Positions 9,201-18,400 of a DNA stretch of 64,000 nucleotides are shown one piece after another (the stretch's first letter is position 1; every line of letters begins with the position of its first letter). The translations under genes and the position numbers were made by a program. Below the pieces are notes generated by a model, which did no database searches, was not told where the DNA came from, and saw only the letters and a list, made by a program, of their open reading frames with translations. The stretch comes from Thermoanaerobaculia bacterium (lineage in GTDB: Bacteria; Acidobacteriota; Thermoanaerobaculia; Multivoradales; J023): positions 36,706-100,705 of the forward strand of contig JAUIJL010000032.1 in the NCBI GenBank assembly GCA_030431255.1, written 5' to 3'.

Positions 9201-12200
9201 AGAGCGGTGTTTGGCGAATGACTGGTCCACGTCAGTTCGTCTTCGAGCGCTCGCGGCTTCTGCAGCTGTCCGATGGCCGGGTGCTTGCCGTCTCAGGTGC
9301 GGGATCCGAGATCTACGATCCTGAAACGGACAGCTGGGCCACGACCGGACCCATGGTCAGACCGCGGTCCGATGGCGGTCTAGTGTTGCTGACCTCGGGA
9401 GAGGCCATGTCTATCGGGGGTCGAGATCCCAGCTCGGGCTCGACATTCTTCGGTGTGGTGCCGGATGCGGAGATCTATGATCCCGAAGAAGATACTTGGC
9501 GGTCGACGGGCGAGCTGCGCATTGCGAGACAACGCTTTGTGACCGCGGTCCTGCCCTCCGGTCAGATTCTGGTGGCCGGGGGAGACCAAGGGGAGCTCGT
9601 TTACTCTTCCGCAGAGCTCTACGACCCTTCCACAGGGACTTGGACCTTGACTCGCCAGGATATGACCTCGCCTCGTCATTCCGCCGCCGGGGTAACCATT
9701 CCGGGTGGTCAGGTTTTGGTGATTGGCGGCGGCGCTGCCTTGCGGGAGTCTAATCGGCTGGCTTCTTCGGAGATTTACGATCCTGGTACCGACACTTGGC
9801 GGCCGGGGCCCAGCTTGGAGCTCGCCCGCGACCGCCATGCGGCATTCGTGGGTGGGGAGGGCGTTTGGGTCGTGGGAGGGCGTGACGAAGACGATAGAGC
9901 ACTGAATTCAGTCGAGCTGATATCAGCCCCTTCCATGCTGCTGAATCGTCCGGTGATCGATACCATCGACCCGTCAATGCGGCATGGAGAGCCTTTGACG
10001 CTCTCAGGTACCGGCTTCGGTGGCGGTCCGGAAGGTCATGGTGGAACACTCGGAGGCACTGCTTTGAACTTTCCGATTGTTCGTCTGCGCTCCCTGGTGG
10101 ATGGGCGAGTATTTCACTTGGCCGCCGATCCGCGGGTTGATGTCGATCCCCGGCCGAGCTTCTTCGATGATCCGATGGAGCTGACCGTGTCGACCCTACC
10201 CGCAGATCTTCTGCCCGGCCCTTACCAGGTATCGGTAGTAAGAGGTGGGGTCGCGAGCGAGCCCCTTGCGGTGATGATGGAATGTAGCATTGCCATTGCC
10301 GGCCATCCCACCGCTTCGCCCGCAGAGATCGGGGAATCGATCCTATTGACCGTGGAGGCGCGCGGTGGTCATCTCTATCAATGGCGGAAGAACGGGACTG
10401 CTATTCCCGGTGCGGAACAAGCCTCCTATCTGACGCCACCCCTGGAACCGGACGATGCTTGGGCCGAGTATGACGTCGTCGTTTCCAACGGCTGCACAGA
10501 GACGGTTTCCGATCCGGTTCAGATAGAGGTGATTGATTTGGTTCCGCCTTCTGTCAATGTCGTTTCACCGTCAGGTGGAGAATTCTGGCTGCTGACCCTC
10601 GACGACGAGCCGTCTGAGGCTAAGACGCTGGTGTGGGAAATGGAGGACAACATCCGAATCTGTCGGGTGGAGGTCCATCTCCAATACTCCGATGATGGCC
10701 AGAGCTGGCAGTCGGTGGATGGAGCTCCGGTCGCGATCTTTGACCAAACCGACGAAATGGGCATTTGCCTGTCACCCGGAGTCCAGGATCGAAGCGCGAC
10801 CTATTTCTTGGGAGCGGACCTGCCGTCGGGGCAAATCGGCTCGAGCTATCGGCTTCAGGTGATCGCTACGGATCAGGCCGGGCAGTCTTCACAGGCGGAA
10901 GGCGATGTGTTCTCGATCGTTCCCCGAGATCCCGAGGGTATCCGCAGCTTGATCTTGACCTACCCCGAACGGATGCGATCCATCTTTATCGACGAGCTGG
11001 GATTGGATGACGACGGCTCAAGCCCGCCCCCGACTCCGATCCAAGAGCTTGACCAGGAAATGGATGGCCTGGCTTCGGATCTTCGGTTGCTCGCCGATCA
11101 CCAAAGGGTTGATGGCTTAGTAATCGATGTCTCGCGATGGTCGTCGGTGGCTCAGCTGTACGACGCTTGGGATGTGGAGCATCAAGAAGCGGCGGATGCG
11201 TCCGTCACCGGAATTGACTTGGAAGCCCAACGGATGGAGGCGAATCAGGCCGCCAATGACGTTCTTTTCGCCCCTGGCGGTATCCACGACCGGCTAGGAG
11301 AGCTCTTGCACCTCTTCCCGGCAGTTGAGTTCCTGGTATTGGTGGGAGACGATCGAGTGCTACCCATGGCTCGTCTTCAGGATGGGGCAACCCTGCTGGA
11401 TGAAGGCAACTACATCGGCCCGGGAGGTCTCGAGCGCACCGAGCCCACCTCCGTAGGTTTGGCCCTGGACGGCAAGCTATTCCTTTCCGACGATCGCCTC
11501 GCGGTTCAATTCCCTACCGCGGATGTCGGTGAGAGCTTGTATCTTCCGGATCGCGCAATTGGACGCTTAGTGGAGCATCCCAGCGAAATTCGGCGCACCA
11601 TATCGGCCTTCTTCGGGATCGACGGAGTCGTGGACGTGATTCCGCCGGAGACCGAGGAGGGAGCACCCGACCAACGCATCTTGGTGACCGGATACGATTT
11701 TCTCAGCGATGTTGCGGAGCAGATCGCAGAATATTGGCGAGAATCGTATGGGCTCGAAGCGCTCGATCCCGAGATTCGCTCACTGATTTCTGGCGCGCCC
11801 TTGGGCTGGACGGAAACAGATCTGGAAGAGGCGGTCTGCGCCTTAGGCTCGCCATACCGAGTCTTGAGCTTCAACGGACATGCCCATCACTACGGCGAAG
11901 GCATACCCGGTCTTGAACGAACTGATATTCGTTCTTTGGAAACGGATCGATTGACTGAGCCCGGTTGGTGTAACGGCAGTGATTTAGATCTGGAAGGAAG
12001 AGTCCTCTATTCCGTCGGTTGCCATGGCGGCCTTCCAGTTCCGGGCAGTGATTTCGGGGATGCCAACCACTCGCTAGACCTTCCTCAGACCTACCTTGGC
12101 CTCGGCGCCGTGGCCTATTTGGCAAATTCCGGCTACGGCTGGGGGCTCAACCATGGGGTCGGCTATGGTGAGCGCTTGGTTCAGATTTTCACGGAAGAGC

Positions 12201-15154
12201 TGAGCCGGACCGGGACCGTGACCTTGGGCCGAGCTGTAGCGGCCGCTAAGCTGCGCTACTACTTGGAAACCTATTATTTCGACGCCTATGATCGAAAAAC
12301 GCTCATGCAGTGGACGTTCTTTGGCCTGCCCATGGTCGGCTTGAGGACGGGGTTGGTCGAAGACGGGGATCCCGATCTCGAGCCGATCCCTGGATCCTCA
12401 TCGAGCGGTCCGGCTCTCCATCTGGCATCACCCGAAGCCTCACCTGAGCTGGAAGCGGAAACACTAGTGTCGGGGCAGGGAGAGCAAGCTTTCGATTTAC
12501 CGGAAGATATGGCCCTGACTGAGGTCCGAATTCGCTTATCAGAGGACCTCTACGAGAAGAAAGCAGCGGACGGCTCGACGGCGACCGTCGAGGCGGGCTG
12601 TGATCACGAAGAGGGTTGCTACTACAGCCTGTCCGGGCTGGCCGCCGCGCGAGCTACGGGCTCGGCGGATCTGCCCCTGCTTCCTTATCTTGTCTACGAT
12701 TCACGATTGGCGGGTTTTGCCCAGCATGGTGTGTTGTGGAAAGGTGGAGCCTATGTCGAAGAAGACGGCTGGACGCCTGTCATGGCTACCTTGGTTTCCA
12801 ACGGAGAGCTGGGTGAGCCCAACAACGCGCCCCAAGAGTTGTTGATCGAGCCCATCGACACCCACTGGCCACCGGAGGGTGGCGATTGCCGCCGATCCGA
12901 TTTGTCACCGGCAAGTCTTGTGGCTACCGTCGGGGAGCTCCGGCCGGGGGCCGACGGAACACCTTTCGGGCGTCATCGTCGCTACCTGGATTTGGATCTG
13001 GAGATCTTCTACCTTGGGCACGAGGCTGAAGGACGATGTGATCGTCGTGCTCCCACCCTTGGACAAGCGCCCTACGATGGGCAATACCATCGTCGTATCG
13101 GGTCCTATGTGGAGTGGTCCGTTCCTATTGTGGACGAGGACATCTGGCGGGTTGTCGTCGTGGTCGATACCGGTATGCCGGATCCGGAAGACGGCCTGAC
13201 CCGTTGGCAAGCGTTGGATTTGGATCGCGTGCCAGAATCGCGGAGATTTGAGGGCGGCTTTGACACCCTGGGCTCGGACTCGCTCCGCTATGTGATTCAG
13301 GCAATTGACAAGAATGGCAATGTGGGTTGGCTGGAGTGTATCGGCAGCTGCGACAGCGGTGAGAGCCAAGCCTCTAGCAAGGGGCAATCCTCAGGAATAG
13401 AGCTTGTTCTGCCGCGGGTGGTGGTCACGGAATCGGTACCGGGTGATCGAGATCTGTCGATCGCGGTTTCGATCGATCAGCCTCAAGTCGAGCCTGGCTC
13501 TGCGGTCGAGCTGAGCCTGGATGTCGTCAACCAAAGCATTGAGGCGGCCGGGGAGGTCATGGTGGATCTCGAGATACCGTTCGATCTGAGCTTTGAGAGC
13601 TTCCGAGTGGAAGGGGAGAGCTCCTTGAGCTTGTGGAGCTGTGAAGAGGAGCCCGCAGGCCCTTCGACGGCAAGCGTGGCTTGTCGACGGCCCTACCTCG
13701 ACGGTGGAGAAAGCGTTCGACTGATCGTCAACCTAGCTGTGGCAGATCATCCCGCCTCCTTTGGCTCCCGAAGCGTCAGATCCGAGGTAGCTTCGCAAGA
13801 CTCGGAGGTGAACCCCGCAGACAATGAAGCCGGCTTGACCCTCTGGATTGTCGACCCGCGACGGGCAGACCTGTCGTTGAGCTTCGACAACGGCTCCGAT
13901 ACCGTGCTGAGTGGAGAGATCGAAACCTGGACTCTGGTCACGACCAACCACGGACCGTCGACCGTAGAAGGCATTTTGATTGCGTTCGATTTCGGGCAGC
14001 TTGAGGGGCCGACGCTCTTCGCGAGCCAAGGTGCTCTCGGAGACGACGATGTTTGGCGGGATCTCGAGCTGCTTCCCGGAGACCAAGCTTCTCTGACCTT
14101 AGAGGGATTTGTGCCGGAAACGGCAAGCTCTCCGTTCGCTGTGTCGGTTTCGATTTATCCCCAGGGTCTGCTGGATCCAGACGGCGGCGCTTCTGCGGTT
14201 GACATCGATATTGTTATCGACGATCCGGCGCCACAGGTTGAGCAGATTAGAACCGTCTCCGAGAGCGGCAATGCTGTCGAGGATGGTCTATTGATCGAAT
14301 CGGCGGTGACTCAAATAAGAGTGTTGTTCTCTGAGCCTGTGTCGGGTGAGGGCCCCGCCGCGGCTCAGTGGATAGACCCTGGACCGGACGGCCTTTTCGA
14401 GACCCTGGAGTGTTCGAGCTTGGCGGGGGATGACGAGCTGAAGTCACTGGGAATTATCCGCCCGTCCGCAACGGAAGTGGTGCTCGATGCGGGTCCAAGT
14501 CCACTGAGCAAGGGGGGCCATCGATTCCTGCTGTGTCCGGAAATCAAGGACGATCAAGGGCAGTCTCTACCCGATGGATCCGGAGTCTTGAATCTTCATG
14601 TCGATCCAGCCCATCTGTTGGAGAATCCGAACTTTGATGATTCGCTGAATCCATGGGTGATCCAAGCTCCAGATACAGGTTCGGTAACTTGGTTTGGGGA
14701 CGACGCGGGCGAGGCTCCAACATCAGGATCTGCTAGGGCGCTCGGCTCGACCGCCGATACCGCTGTGGTAAGCCAGTGCCTAGAGCTTACTGAAGGGCCC
14801 TATCTGTGGTCCGTGAGCCTTCGCTCGATCGGCCTCGACCCGGTCGCAGGGTCTGTTGGGCTCGAGATCCGACACTTCGAAACCTCCGATTGCAGCGGAA
14901 CGCCGCTGAGCAGCTTCGAAGGCGATCCGATTTCCTTGTCCGAAGTTTGGACGACACTGGATCTCACGTCTTTTGTGGTGCCTCCGGCAACTGGATCGAC
15001 CTTGGTCGGTGCCGCTCTCGAAGTGACCTCTACGGAAGCGTTCGATGTCCTATTAGACGACATGTGGCTGGCGCCGGAGACCCGAATCTTTAGCCATGGA
15101 TTCGAATCCGGCGACACCTCCGGTTGGTCATCCACCTTCGGCGAGAGTCCCTGA
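6209..15154 (+). CDS. Giant secreted protein: beta-helix, Kelch propeller, C25-like peptidase
   Basis: The protein has 2981 residues. Visible parts in order: a signal peptide (about 1-30); a beta-helix-like region with right-handed-helix style repeats (about 170-400); at least ten Kelch/galactose-oxidase-like repeats (about 585-1245, pattern HTATLLxDGRVLVAGG ... VEIYDPxxDxW); a set/TIG-like domain; an Ig-like domain; a peptidase C25/gingipain-like domain (about 1590-2060); CARDB/DUF11-like repeats; and a C-terminal jelly-roll. In the peptidase part, FNGHAHHYGEG supplies the candidate catalytic His (H1891 or H1893) and LYSVGCHGG the Cys (C1938), after a DRAIGRL strand typical of the family. 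It ends in FSHGFESGDTSGWS, a tail shared with the gene at 20453. It is transcribed from a sigma-54-type promoter, and its last 27 bases overlap the convergent kinase gene. The enzymatic activity is predicted, not shown. Confidence 0.85.
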   Translation: MLALTSLPRPHRISCFLCTLLSLFCVPLNATTTGAGVTGQVLLPDATGLPDVWLTGLPNGAVTGADGRVRVDALEGWSGKVTPWLPGYRFEPESVDLVGVTGEVEVQFQAFERRPGFSRLWLVDSDGSLRQAGIFAEKHDVLLLTPGSYFYDNGGFRNEDIFLLGDGNDPSQVVFEHTRLTLDVSRIMADGLTFRTSSDSYPAVRLVNASDFRFRNCRFESSHVGFQVRSGTAGGVLLEGSQFQGGFSGLLVDPNAFGGYLTVRNSSAFDHPYAGIEILDNPTLEARVENVMLQRNYLGIELGELESLHLENLIITGSQRGIDSDDFTGCDVQVVQSVIASNNLGVDVRTDFDVYDSIFFDNSCGFEGAGVVKQDHMMRWGSPNCGGPFYPSGNVVWDADPLFVNPANGDFQLQAGSPAIGAGRNGQDLGAYGGPLGDAWQEPSSIPVPALLELVPVDLRRTFDLGETFSPRVDGRFERGWAGSVTSEVIWTSADTSIASPLGNGQFEIVGEGEVVLSGETRGQAVELAVRGVAGYQPQDGRATGSVQPADEISQAPISDEKLGERAHVDKALDEAEAWVLAAPLSRPREQHTATLLNDGRVLVAGGLSTLHKLNLVEIYDPVADRWQIASPMSFARQEHTATLLPDGRVLVAGGRDDVGRLDSVEIYDVAADQWTAAAPMGTPRASHRATVLQDGRVLMVAGTNEIPGSAEIFDPSSGSWTATMPLNGRRGSSLTSTLLSDGRVLVVDDGEAEFFGPNELGEWVWTSITDSLAREFSAHTATLLHSGQVLFAGGFPANNLETYLFHPLDGQWTPAGPIPTGPDMPDAPIYSQSVLLGDGRVLLAGDAWSARTDTPVWDPATSQWSTAGFLNAGSSASTATLLADGRVLFAGGRGNLGTAARVEIFLPGLPEHSGASPDLFEPRHRFAAVQLADGRPLVAGGTHSASVSGVEVLRADGTSWESWPPLLTGGERTGAVVLPDGDILVVGRFDAERFDTESGVWRMTGPRQFVFERSRLLQLSDGRVLAVSGAGSEIYDPETDSWATTGPMVRPRSDGGLVLLTSGEAMSIGGRDPSSGSTFFGVVPDAEIYDPEEDTWRSTGELRIARQRFVTAVLPSGQILVAGGDQGELVYSSAELYDPSTGTWTLTRQDMTSPRHSAAGVTIPGGQVLVIGGGAALRESNRLASSEIYDPGTDTWRPGPSLELARDRHAAFVGGEGVWVVGGRDEDDRALNSVELISAPSMLLNRPVIDTIDPSMRHGEPLTLSGTGFGGGPEGHGGTLGGTALNFPIVRLRSLVDGRVFHLAADPRVDVDPRPSFFDDPMELTVSTLPADLLPGPYQVSVVRGGVASEPLAVMMECSIAIAGHPTASPAEIGESILLTVEARGGHLYQWRKNGTAIPGAEQASYLTPPLEPDDAWAEYDVVVSNGCTETVSDPVQIEVIDLVPPSVNVVSPSGGEFWLLTLDDEPSEAKTLVWEMEDNIRICRVEVHLQYSDDGQSWQSVDGAPVAIFDQTDEMGICLSPGVQDRSATYFLGADLPSGQIGSSYRLQVIATDQAGQSSQAEGDVFSIVPRDPEGIRSLILTYPERMRSIFIDELGLDDDGSSPPPTPIQELDQEMDGLASDLRLLADHQRVDGLVIDVSRWSSVAQLYDAWDVEHQEAADASVTGIDLEAQRMEANQAANDVLFAPGGIHDRLGELLHLFPAVEFLVLVGDDRVLPMARLQDGATLLDEGNYIGPGGLERTEPTSVGLALDGKLFLSDDRLAVQFPTADVGESLYLPDRAIGRLVEHPSEIRRTISAFFGIDGVVDVIPPETEEGAPDQRILVTGYDFLSDVAEQIAEYWRESYGLEALDPEIRSLISGAPLGWTETDLEEAVCALGSPYRVLSFNGHAHHYGEGIPGLERTDIRSLETDRLTEPGWCNGSDLDLEGRVLYSVGCHGGLPVPGSDFGDANHSLDLPQTYLGLGAVAYLANSGYGWGLNHGVGYGERLVQIFTEELSRTGTVTLGRAVAAAKLRYYLETYYFDAYDRKTLMQWTFFGLPMVGLRTGLVEDGDPDLEPIPGSSSSGPALHLASPEASPELEAETLVSGQGEQAFDLPEDMALTEVRIRLSEDLYEKKAADGSTATVEAGCDHEEGCYYSLSGLAAARATGSADLPLLPYLVYDSRLAGFAQHGVLWKGGAYVEEDGWTPVMATLVSNGELGEPNNAPQELLIEPIDTHWPPEGGDCRRSDLSPASLVATVGELRPGADGTPFGRHRRYLDLDLEIFYLGHEAEGRCDRRAPTLGQAPYDGQYHRRIGSYVEWSVPIVDEDIWRVVVVVDTGMPDPEDGLTRWQALDLDRVPESRRFEGGFDTLGSDSLRYVIQAIDKNGNVGWLECIGSCDSGESQASSKGQSSGIELVLPRVVVTESVPGDRDLSIAVSIDQPQVEPGSAVELSLDVVNQSIEAAGEVMVDLEIPFDLSFESFRVEGESSLSLWSCEEEPAGPSTASVACRRPYLDGGESVRLIVNLAVADHPASFGSRSVRSEVASQDSEVNPADNEAGLTLWIVDPRRADLSLSFDNGSDTVLSGEIETWTLVTTNHGPSTVEGILIAFDFGQLEGPTLFASQGALGDDDVWRDLELLPGDQASLTLEGFVPETASSPFAVSVSIYPQGLLDPDGGASAVDIDIVIDDPAPQVEQIRTVSESGNAVEDGLLIESAVTQIRVLFSEPVSGEGPAAAQWIDPGPDGLFETLECSSLAGDDELKSLGIIRPSATEVVLDAGPSPLSKGGHRFLLCPEIKDDQGQSLPDGSGVLNLHVDPAHLLENPNFDDSLNPWVIQAPDTGSVTWFGDDAGEAPTSGSARALGSTADTAVVSQCLELTEGPYLWSVSLRSIGLDPVAGSVGLEIRHFETSDCSGTPLSSFEGDPISLSEVWTTLDLTSFVVPPATGSTLVGAALEVTSTEAFDVLLDDMWLAPETRIFSHGFESGDTSGWSSTFGESP

Positions 15155-18100
15155 AGCCCGTGATTCGATGGCGCCGAAACCAAGTCTTTCGGCGTCATCG
15201 CGAATCTCCTCCATTTGTCGCGGATCTCCACTACGGAAGTGGAGGCCGGCCAAGGCAAATCGAGCTTCAAGGGCGAGCTGAGCTAAATTCAGAGAGCTCG
15301 CGCGATCTATCAGCGCTTCTAGCTGTGAGATCGCGGATTCTGTGTTACCCAGCTCACCTTCAATTCTTGCGGCCGCTATTTTCACTTGAATCGCTGTAAC
15401 AATATCTCCGTCGCTCAAGGATCCGAGTGCGGGCTCAAGGGTCCTCCTTGCCTCCGTCGATTCACCCAAAGCCATCTGTGATCGTGCCAGGATGGCGCTG
15501 GCTAGAGCCGCTTGCGAAAGGCTCTCGTTCTTTACCGAGCCCAAGACCTCGGCGGCCAGTTGCTTGGATTGCATAGGCAGCCCTTGCCAAAGCCGGAGCT
15601 CTGCTAGAAAGAGCTGAGCCTGCGATCGATCTGCCAAGGAGCCGTCCTCATCGGCCAGTCGGGTTGCCCTTTCGAGCAAAGTCTCCGCCAAGTGATAGGC
15701 ACCACCTAGTGCTGCTATGCGCCCTAGGTAGGCTGTCTCGTACGCCACCGGTTTAGCTTTGAGGTGTTTGAGCACTCTTCCTTCTTCGAACCCGTCTCTG
15801 GCTGCTTCGAGTTGTCCTTCGAGTAGAGATATCTCGGCGAGGTTGCTGATCGCCAGAGCACGCACATAAGCGTGATTCTCGGTGTTTCCGATGGCGAGAG
15901 CTTTGCCGTAGGTGTGTCGGGCCGAGGTAAGAGATCCGGCAGTCAGCAGAGCATTGCCTTGCCGGAACAAGAAACTGGCTGCATGGATGGGGTTTTCGAT
16001 TTTTAAGTCAGCGGGCAAGCTGGAAAGCCATGCGTCCGCCTCGGAGTGCAAGCCCGCTCGCGCCAACGTCGCCGCCAAATTGTAGACAGCCCGCCATCGA
16101 AGCGGGTATCCGAGGCCTTCATAGCTTTGGATGACTGATTTGTACAGCAGCTCCGCGGCCAGAAGCTCGCCTCTATCGCTGTAGTCGTTGGCCAAGCGTT
16201 CAAGGGAGCGGAGGCTACCGAGATCGTCCTGATTCTCCGCATAGAGCTTTTGCGCCCGGGTCGCGGAGGCGAGAGCCGCTTCGTGAGATCCGAGGGCCGC
16301 CTCGGCTGCTGATCGGATTAATAGGGCTCGGGCTTCCAGGATGGGAGCTGTAAGCCGGCTGGCCCGTTCGAGCGCGGAGTCGGCTGATTCCAGCTGCTCT
16401 TGGTAGCGGCTGGCGTCATGGAGGATTCGACCGCGCAATAAGGGAACCCTTGGATCGACTCGACCTCTGGCCAAGGATTCCAGGTCGTCTACCAGCGACA
16501 ACGCTCGGTCAGTCCGGCCCGCGCGCCTCAGAGCCTCGCCGAAGCGTATACCTGTTCCTAGGTCGGAGGGGGCCAAATCAAAGAGCTGCTCCAGCTTGAG
16601 GCTTGCCTCCTGCCAATCCTCGGCAAGCTCAGAGGAACGGGCTTGGGCGGAAAGCCGTTCCCACGGCCGCGCTGCATGCCGCCAAGCTTCTATCGCCGTT
16701 TCCTGGGCTGGCCCTACCCGGCCCTCCAAGCGATAGGCTTCGGCTAGGGAAGAGAGCACAAGATAGGAAGTGGGTGCCAAGCTTCTGGCTTCTTCGAGCA
16801 GCTCTCGGCCTCTGCTCGCCTCCAGGCGCTGTAAGTGGACACGGGCTTTCGAATAGAGCTCCATGGCCTGATCGGAGGTGGGAAAAGTCGCCAATTGAGC
16901 CCGAGCCTGACCTGGAATTGCTGAGCTCCAACCAATTTGGCGTTTCAAGCTTGAGCTTAACTGGCGGACCGTTTTTCTCAGAGTCGTCCTCGATGCCGGC
17001 TGATGGGCGGACCAGAGTGGGCTGGGGTGGCCGAACAGACGATAGCTGAGTTGGAGATCGATCGCCGCGGCCTCTTCGTCGAGTGGAAGATAGTGGCCCG
17101 TGAGGACGGCGTCGGCGCCAACGGCTTCCGCCAATTTCTCAGGTTGAGCGGCAGCATCGATTCCCAATACGAACGCGGTGTCTCGGACCCAGCCGCGTTC
17201 CAGTGGCTGGAGCTGCTTTGTACCCGCCAGCTCTAAGGCCAGAAGATCCGCTATGGCAGGGCCGAACCAAGCGAGGCGTTCTTGTCGGCTCGAATTAGTC
17301 GGCTCGAGAACCAGAAGTGACAGCCTTTCTGGAGTCGACGAGACGCCGGCAAAGAGCCAAGCCACAAGAACACTCGCGAGGGCGAAGAAGGAGACGGATC
17401 TCCCGGGATGCTTGCGAGCTTTCTGTAGGGTAGTTTGCGCCAGGGAGCGGATGCTTGAGCTCGAAGACACGTTCGGGCCGGCAGAAGGGGTTTCCCGGCT
17501 CAGCTCCGTATCGTTGTCGTCTAATTTTGGTTGTTGCTGTGACTGAGGAGCACGGATGGCCTCTTGCAGCTCGGCCAAGGCTCGGCCCGCATGCTTCGGA
17601 CGGCTGGTGGGATTCTTTTCGAGCAATCGAGTCACCCAGGCCATCAAGCCTTCGGGAAGACCCGGTACGAGCTTTGCGAGGCTGGGCGGGCGATCGTGGC
17701 AAATCGAATAAACAATTTCGTCGCGATTTTTTCCTTCGAATGGATACTGCCCTGACAGCAACTCGTAGGCGATGGCTCCAAGGGCAAAGAGATCCGCTCG
17801 CTCGTCGATTTCCATTCCGAGGTGCTGCTCGGGTGCCATGAATCGATAGGTCCCGACCACCGAGCCCTCATCGGAAACGGTCGAATCCATCGATTCGGCT
17901 CCAGCCGCGGTTTTGGCCAAGCCGAGGTCCAACACCTTGATCCGTTCTTGGACGATCATGATGTTGTCGGGTTTCAGATCGCGGTGCACGATCCGCCGCT
18001 GATGTAGAGCTCGAAGGGCTTCGGTTATTTCTTGCAAAAACCTCAGGGCGAGATCCCGCGGAATCGGGCCCCGCTCCAGGTACTGCTTGAGGGTGATTCC

Positions 18101-18400
18101 ATGGAGCTTCTCCATGACCAATGCAATGGAGCCGTCATCGCCTTCGGCCACGTCGAAAAGCTGCACCAGGAAAGGACTTTGAAGGCTCGATACGATTCTG
18201 GCTTCGCGTTGAAATCGCCGTCGAGCCCTGTGGTGGCGCCAGCGGGTCGGATGAATCTGCTTGATCGCAACCGGGCGTTGGAGCTTGGGATCGAAGCCTC
18301 CGTAGACAATTCCCATCCCGCCGGCACCCAACACCTCGTCCACTCGGTAAGGGCCGATGCTCTGGGGAAGATCTAGGGGATCTACCTCAATCTTCGTCAT
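15128..18400 (-). CDS. Ser/Thr protein kinase with TolB-like and TPR regions
   Basis: The protein has 1090 residues. The cytoplasmic kinase domain covers about 17-280: Gly loop GAGGMG (25-30), VAIK lysine K47, HRDLKPDN (D141), a DLG variant of the DFG motif (158-160) and APE (189-191). A transmembrane segment follows at about 336-354. Outside the membrane lies a TolB/CsgG-like stretch (LLVLEPTNSS ... ADLLALELAG) and then a long TPR array to the C-terminus. This layout is common in Acidobacteriota and Myxococcota, where such kinases couple an external or periplasmic sensor to cytoplasmic phosphorylation. It overlaps the upstream sigma-54 activator gene by 14 bases, so the two are translationally coupled and the FHA activator is the obvious candidate substrate or partner. 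Its 3' end overlaps the convergent peptidase gene. Confidence 0.9.
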   Translation of the reverse strand: MTKIEVDPLDLPQSIGPYRVDEVLGAGGMGIVYGGFDPKLQRPVAIKQIHPTRWRHHRARRRFQREARIVSSLQSPFLVQLFDVAEGDDGSIALVMEKLHGITLKQYLERGPIPRDLALRFLQEITEALRALHQRRIVHRDLKPDNIMIVQERIKVLDLGLAKTAAGAESMDSTVSDEGSVVGTYRFMAPEQHLGMEIDERADLFALGAIAYELLSGQYPFEGKNRDEIVYSICHDRPPSLAKLVPGLPEGLMAWVTRLLEKNPTSRPKHAGRALAELQEAIRAPQSQQQPKLDDNDTELSRETPSAGPNVSSSSSIRSLAQTTLQKARKHPGRSVSFFALASVLVAWLFAGVSSTPERLSLLVLEPTNSSRQERLAWFGPAIADLLALELAGTKQLQPLERGWVRDTAFVLGIDAAAQPEKLAEAVGADAVLTGHYLPLDEEAAAIDLQLSYRLFGHPSPLWSAHQPASRTTLRKTVRQLSSSLKRQIGWSSAIPGQARAQLATFPTSDQAMELYSKARVHLQRLEASRGRELLEEARSLAPTSYLVLSSLAEAYRLEGRVGPAQETAIEAWRHAARPWERLSAQARSSELAEDWQEASLKLEQLFDLAPSDLGTGIRFGEALRRAGRTDRALSLVDDLESLARGRVDPRVPLLRGRILHDASRYQEQLESADSALERASRLTAPILEARALLIRSAAEAALGSHEAALASATRAQKLYAENQDDLGSLRSLERLANDYSDRGELLAAELLYKSVIQSYEGLGYPLRWRAVYNLAATLARAGLHSEADAWLSSLPADLKIENPIHAASFLFRQGNALLTAGSLTSARHTYGKALAIGNTENHAYVRALAISNLAEISLLEGQLEAARDGFEEGRVLKHLKAKPVAYETAYLGRIAALGGAYHLAETLLERATRLADEDGSLADRSQAQLFLAELRLWQGLPMQSKQLAAEVLGSVKNESLSQAALASAILARSQMALGESTEARRTLEPALGSLSDGDIVTAIQVKIAAARIEGELGNTESAISQLEALIDRASSLNLAQLALEARFALAGLHFRSGDPRQMEEIRDDAERLGFGAIESRASGTLAEGG

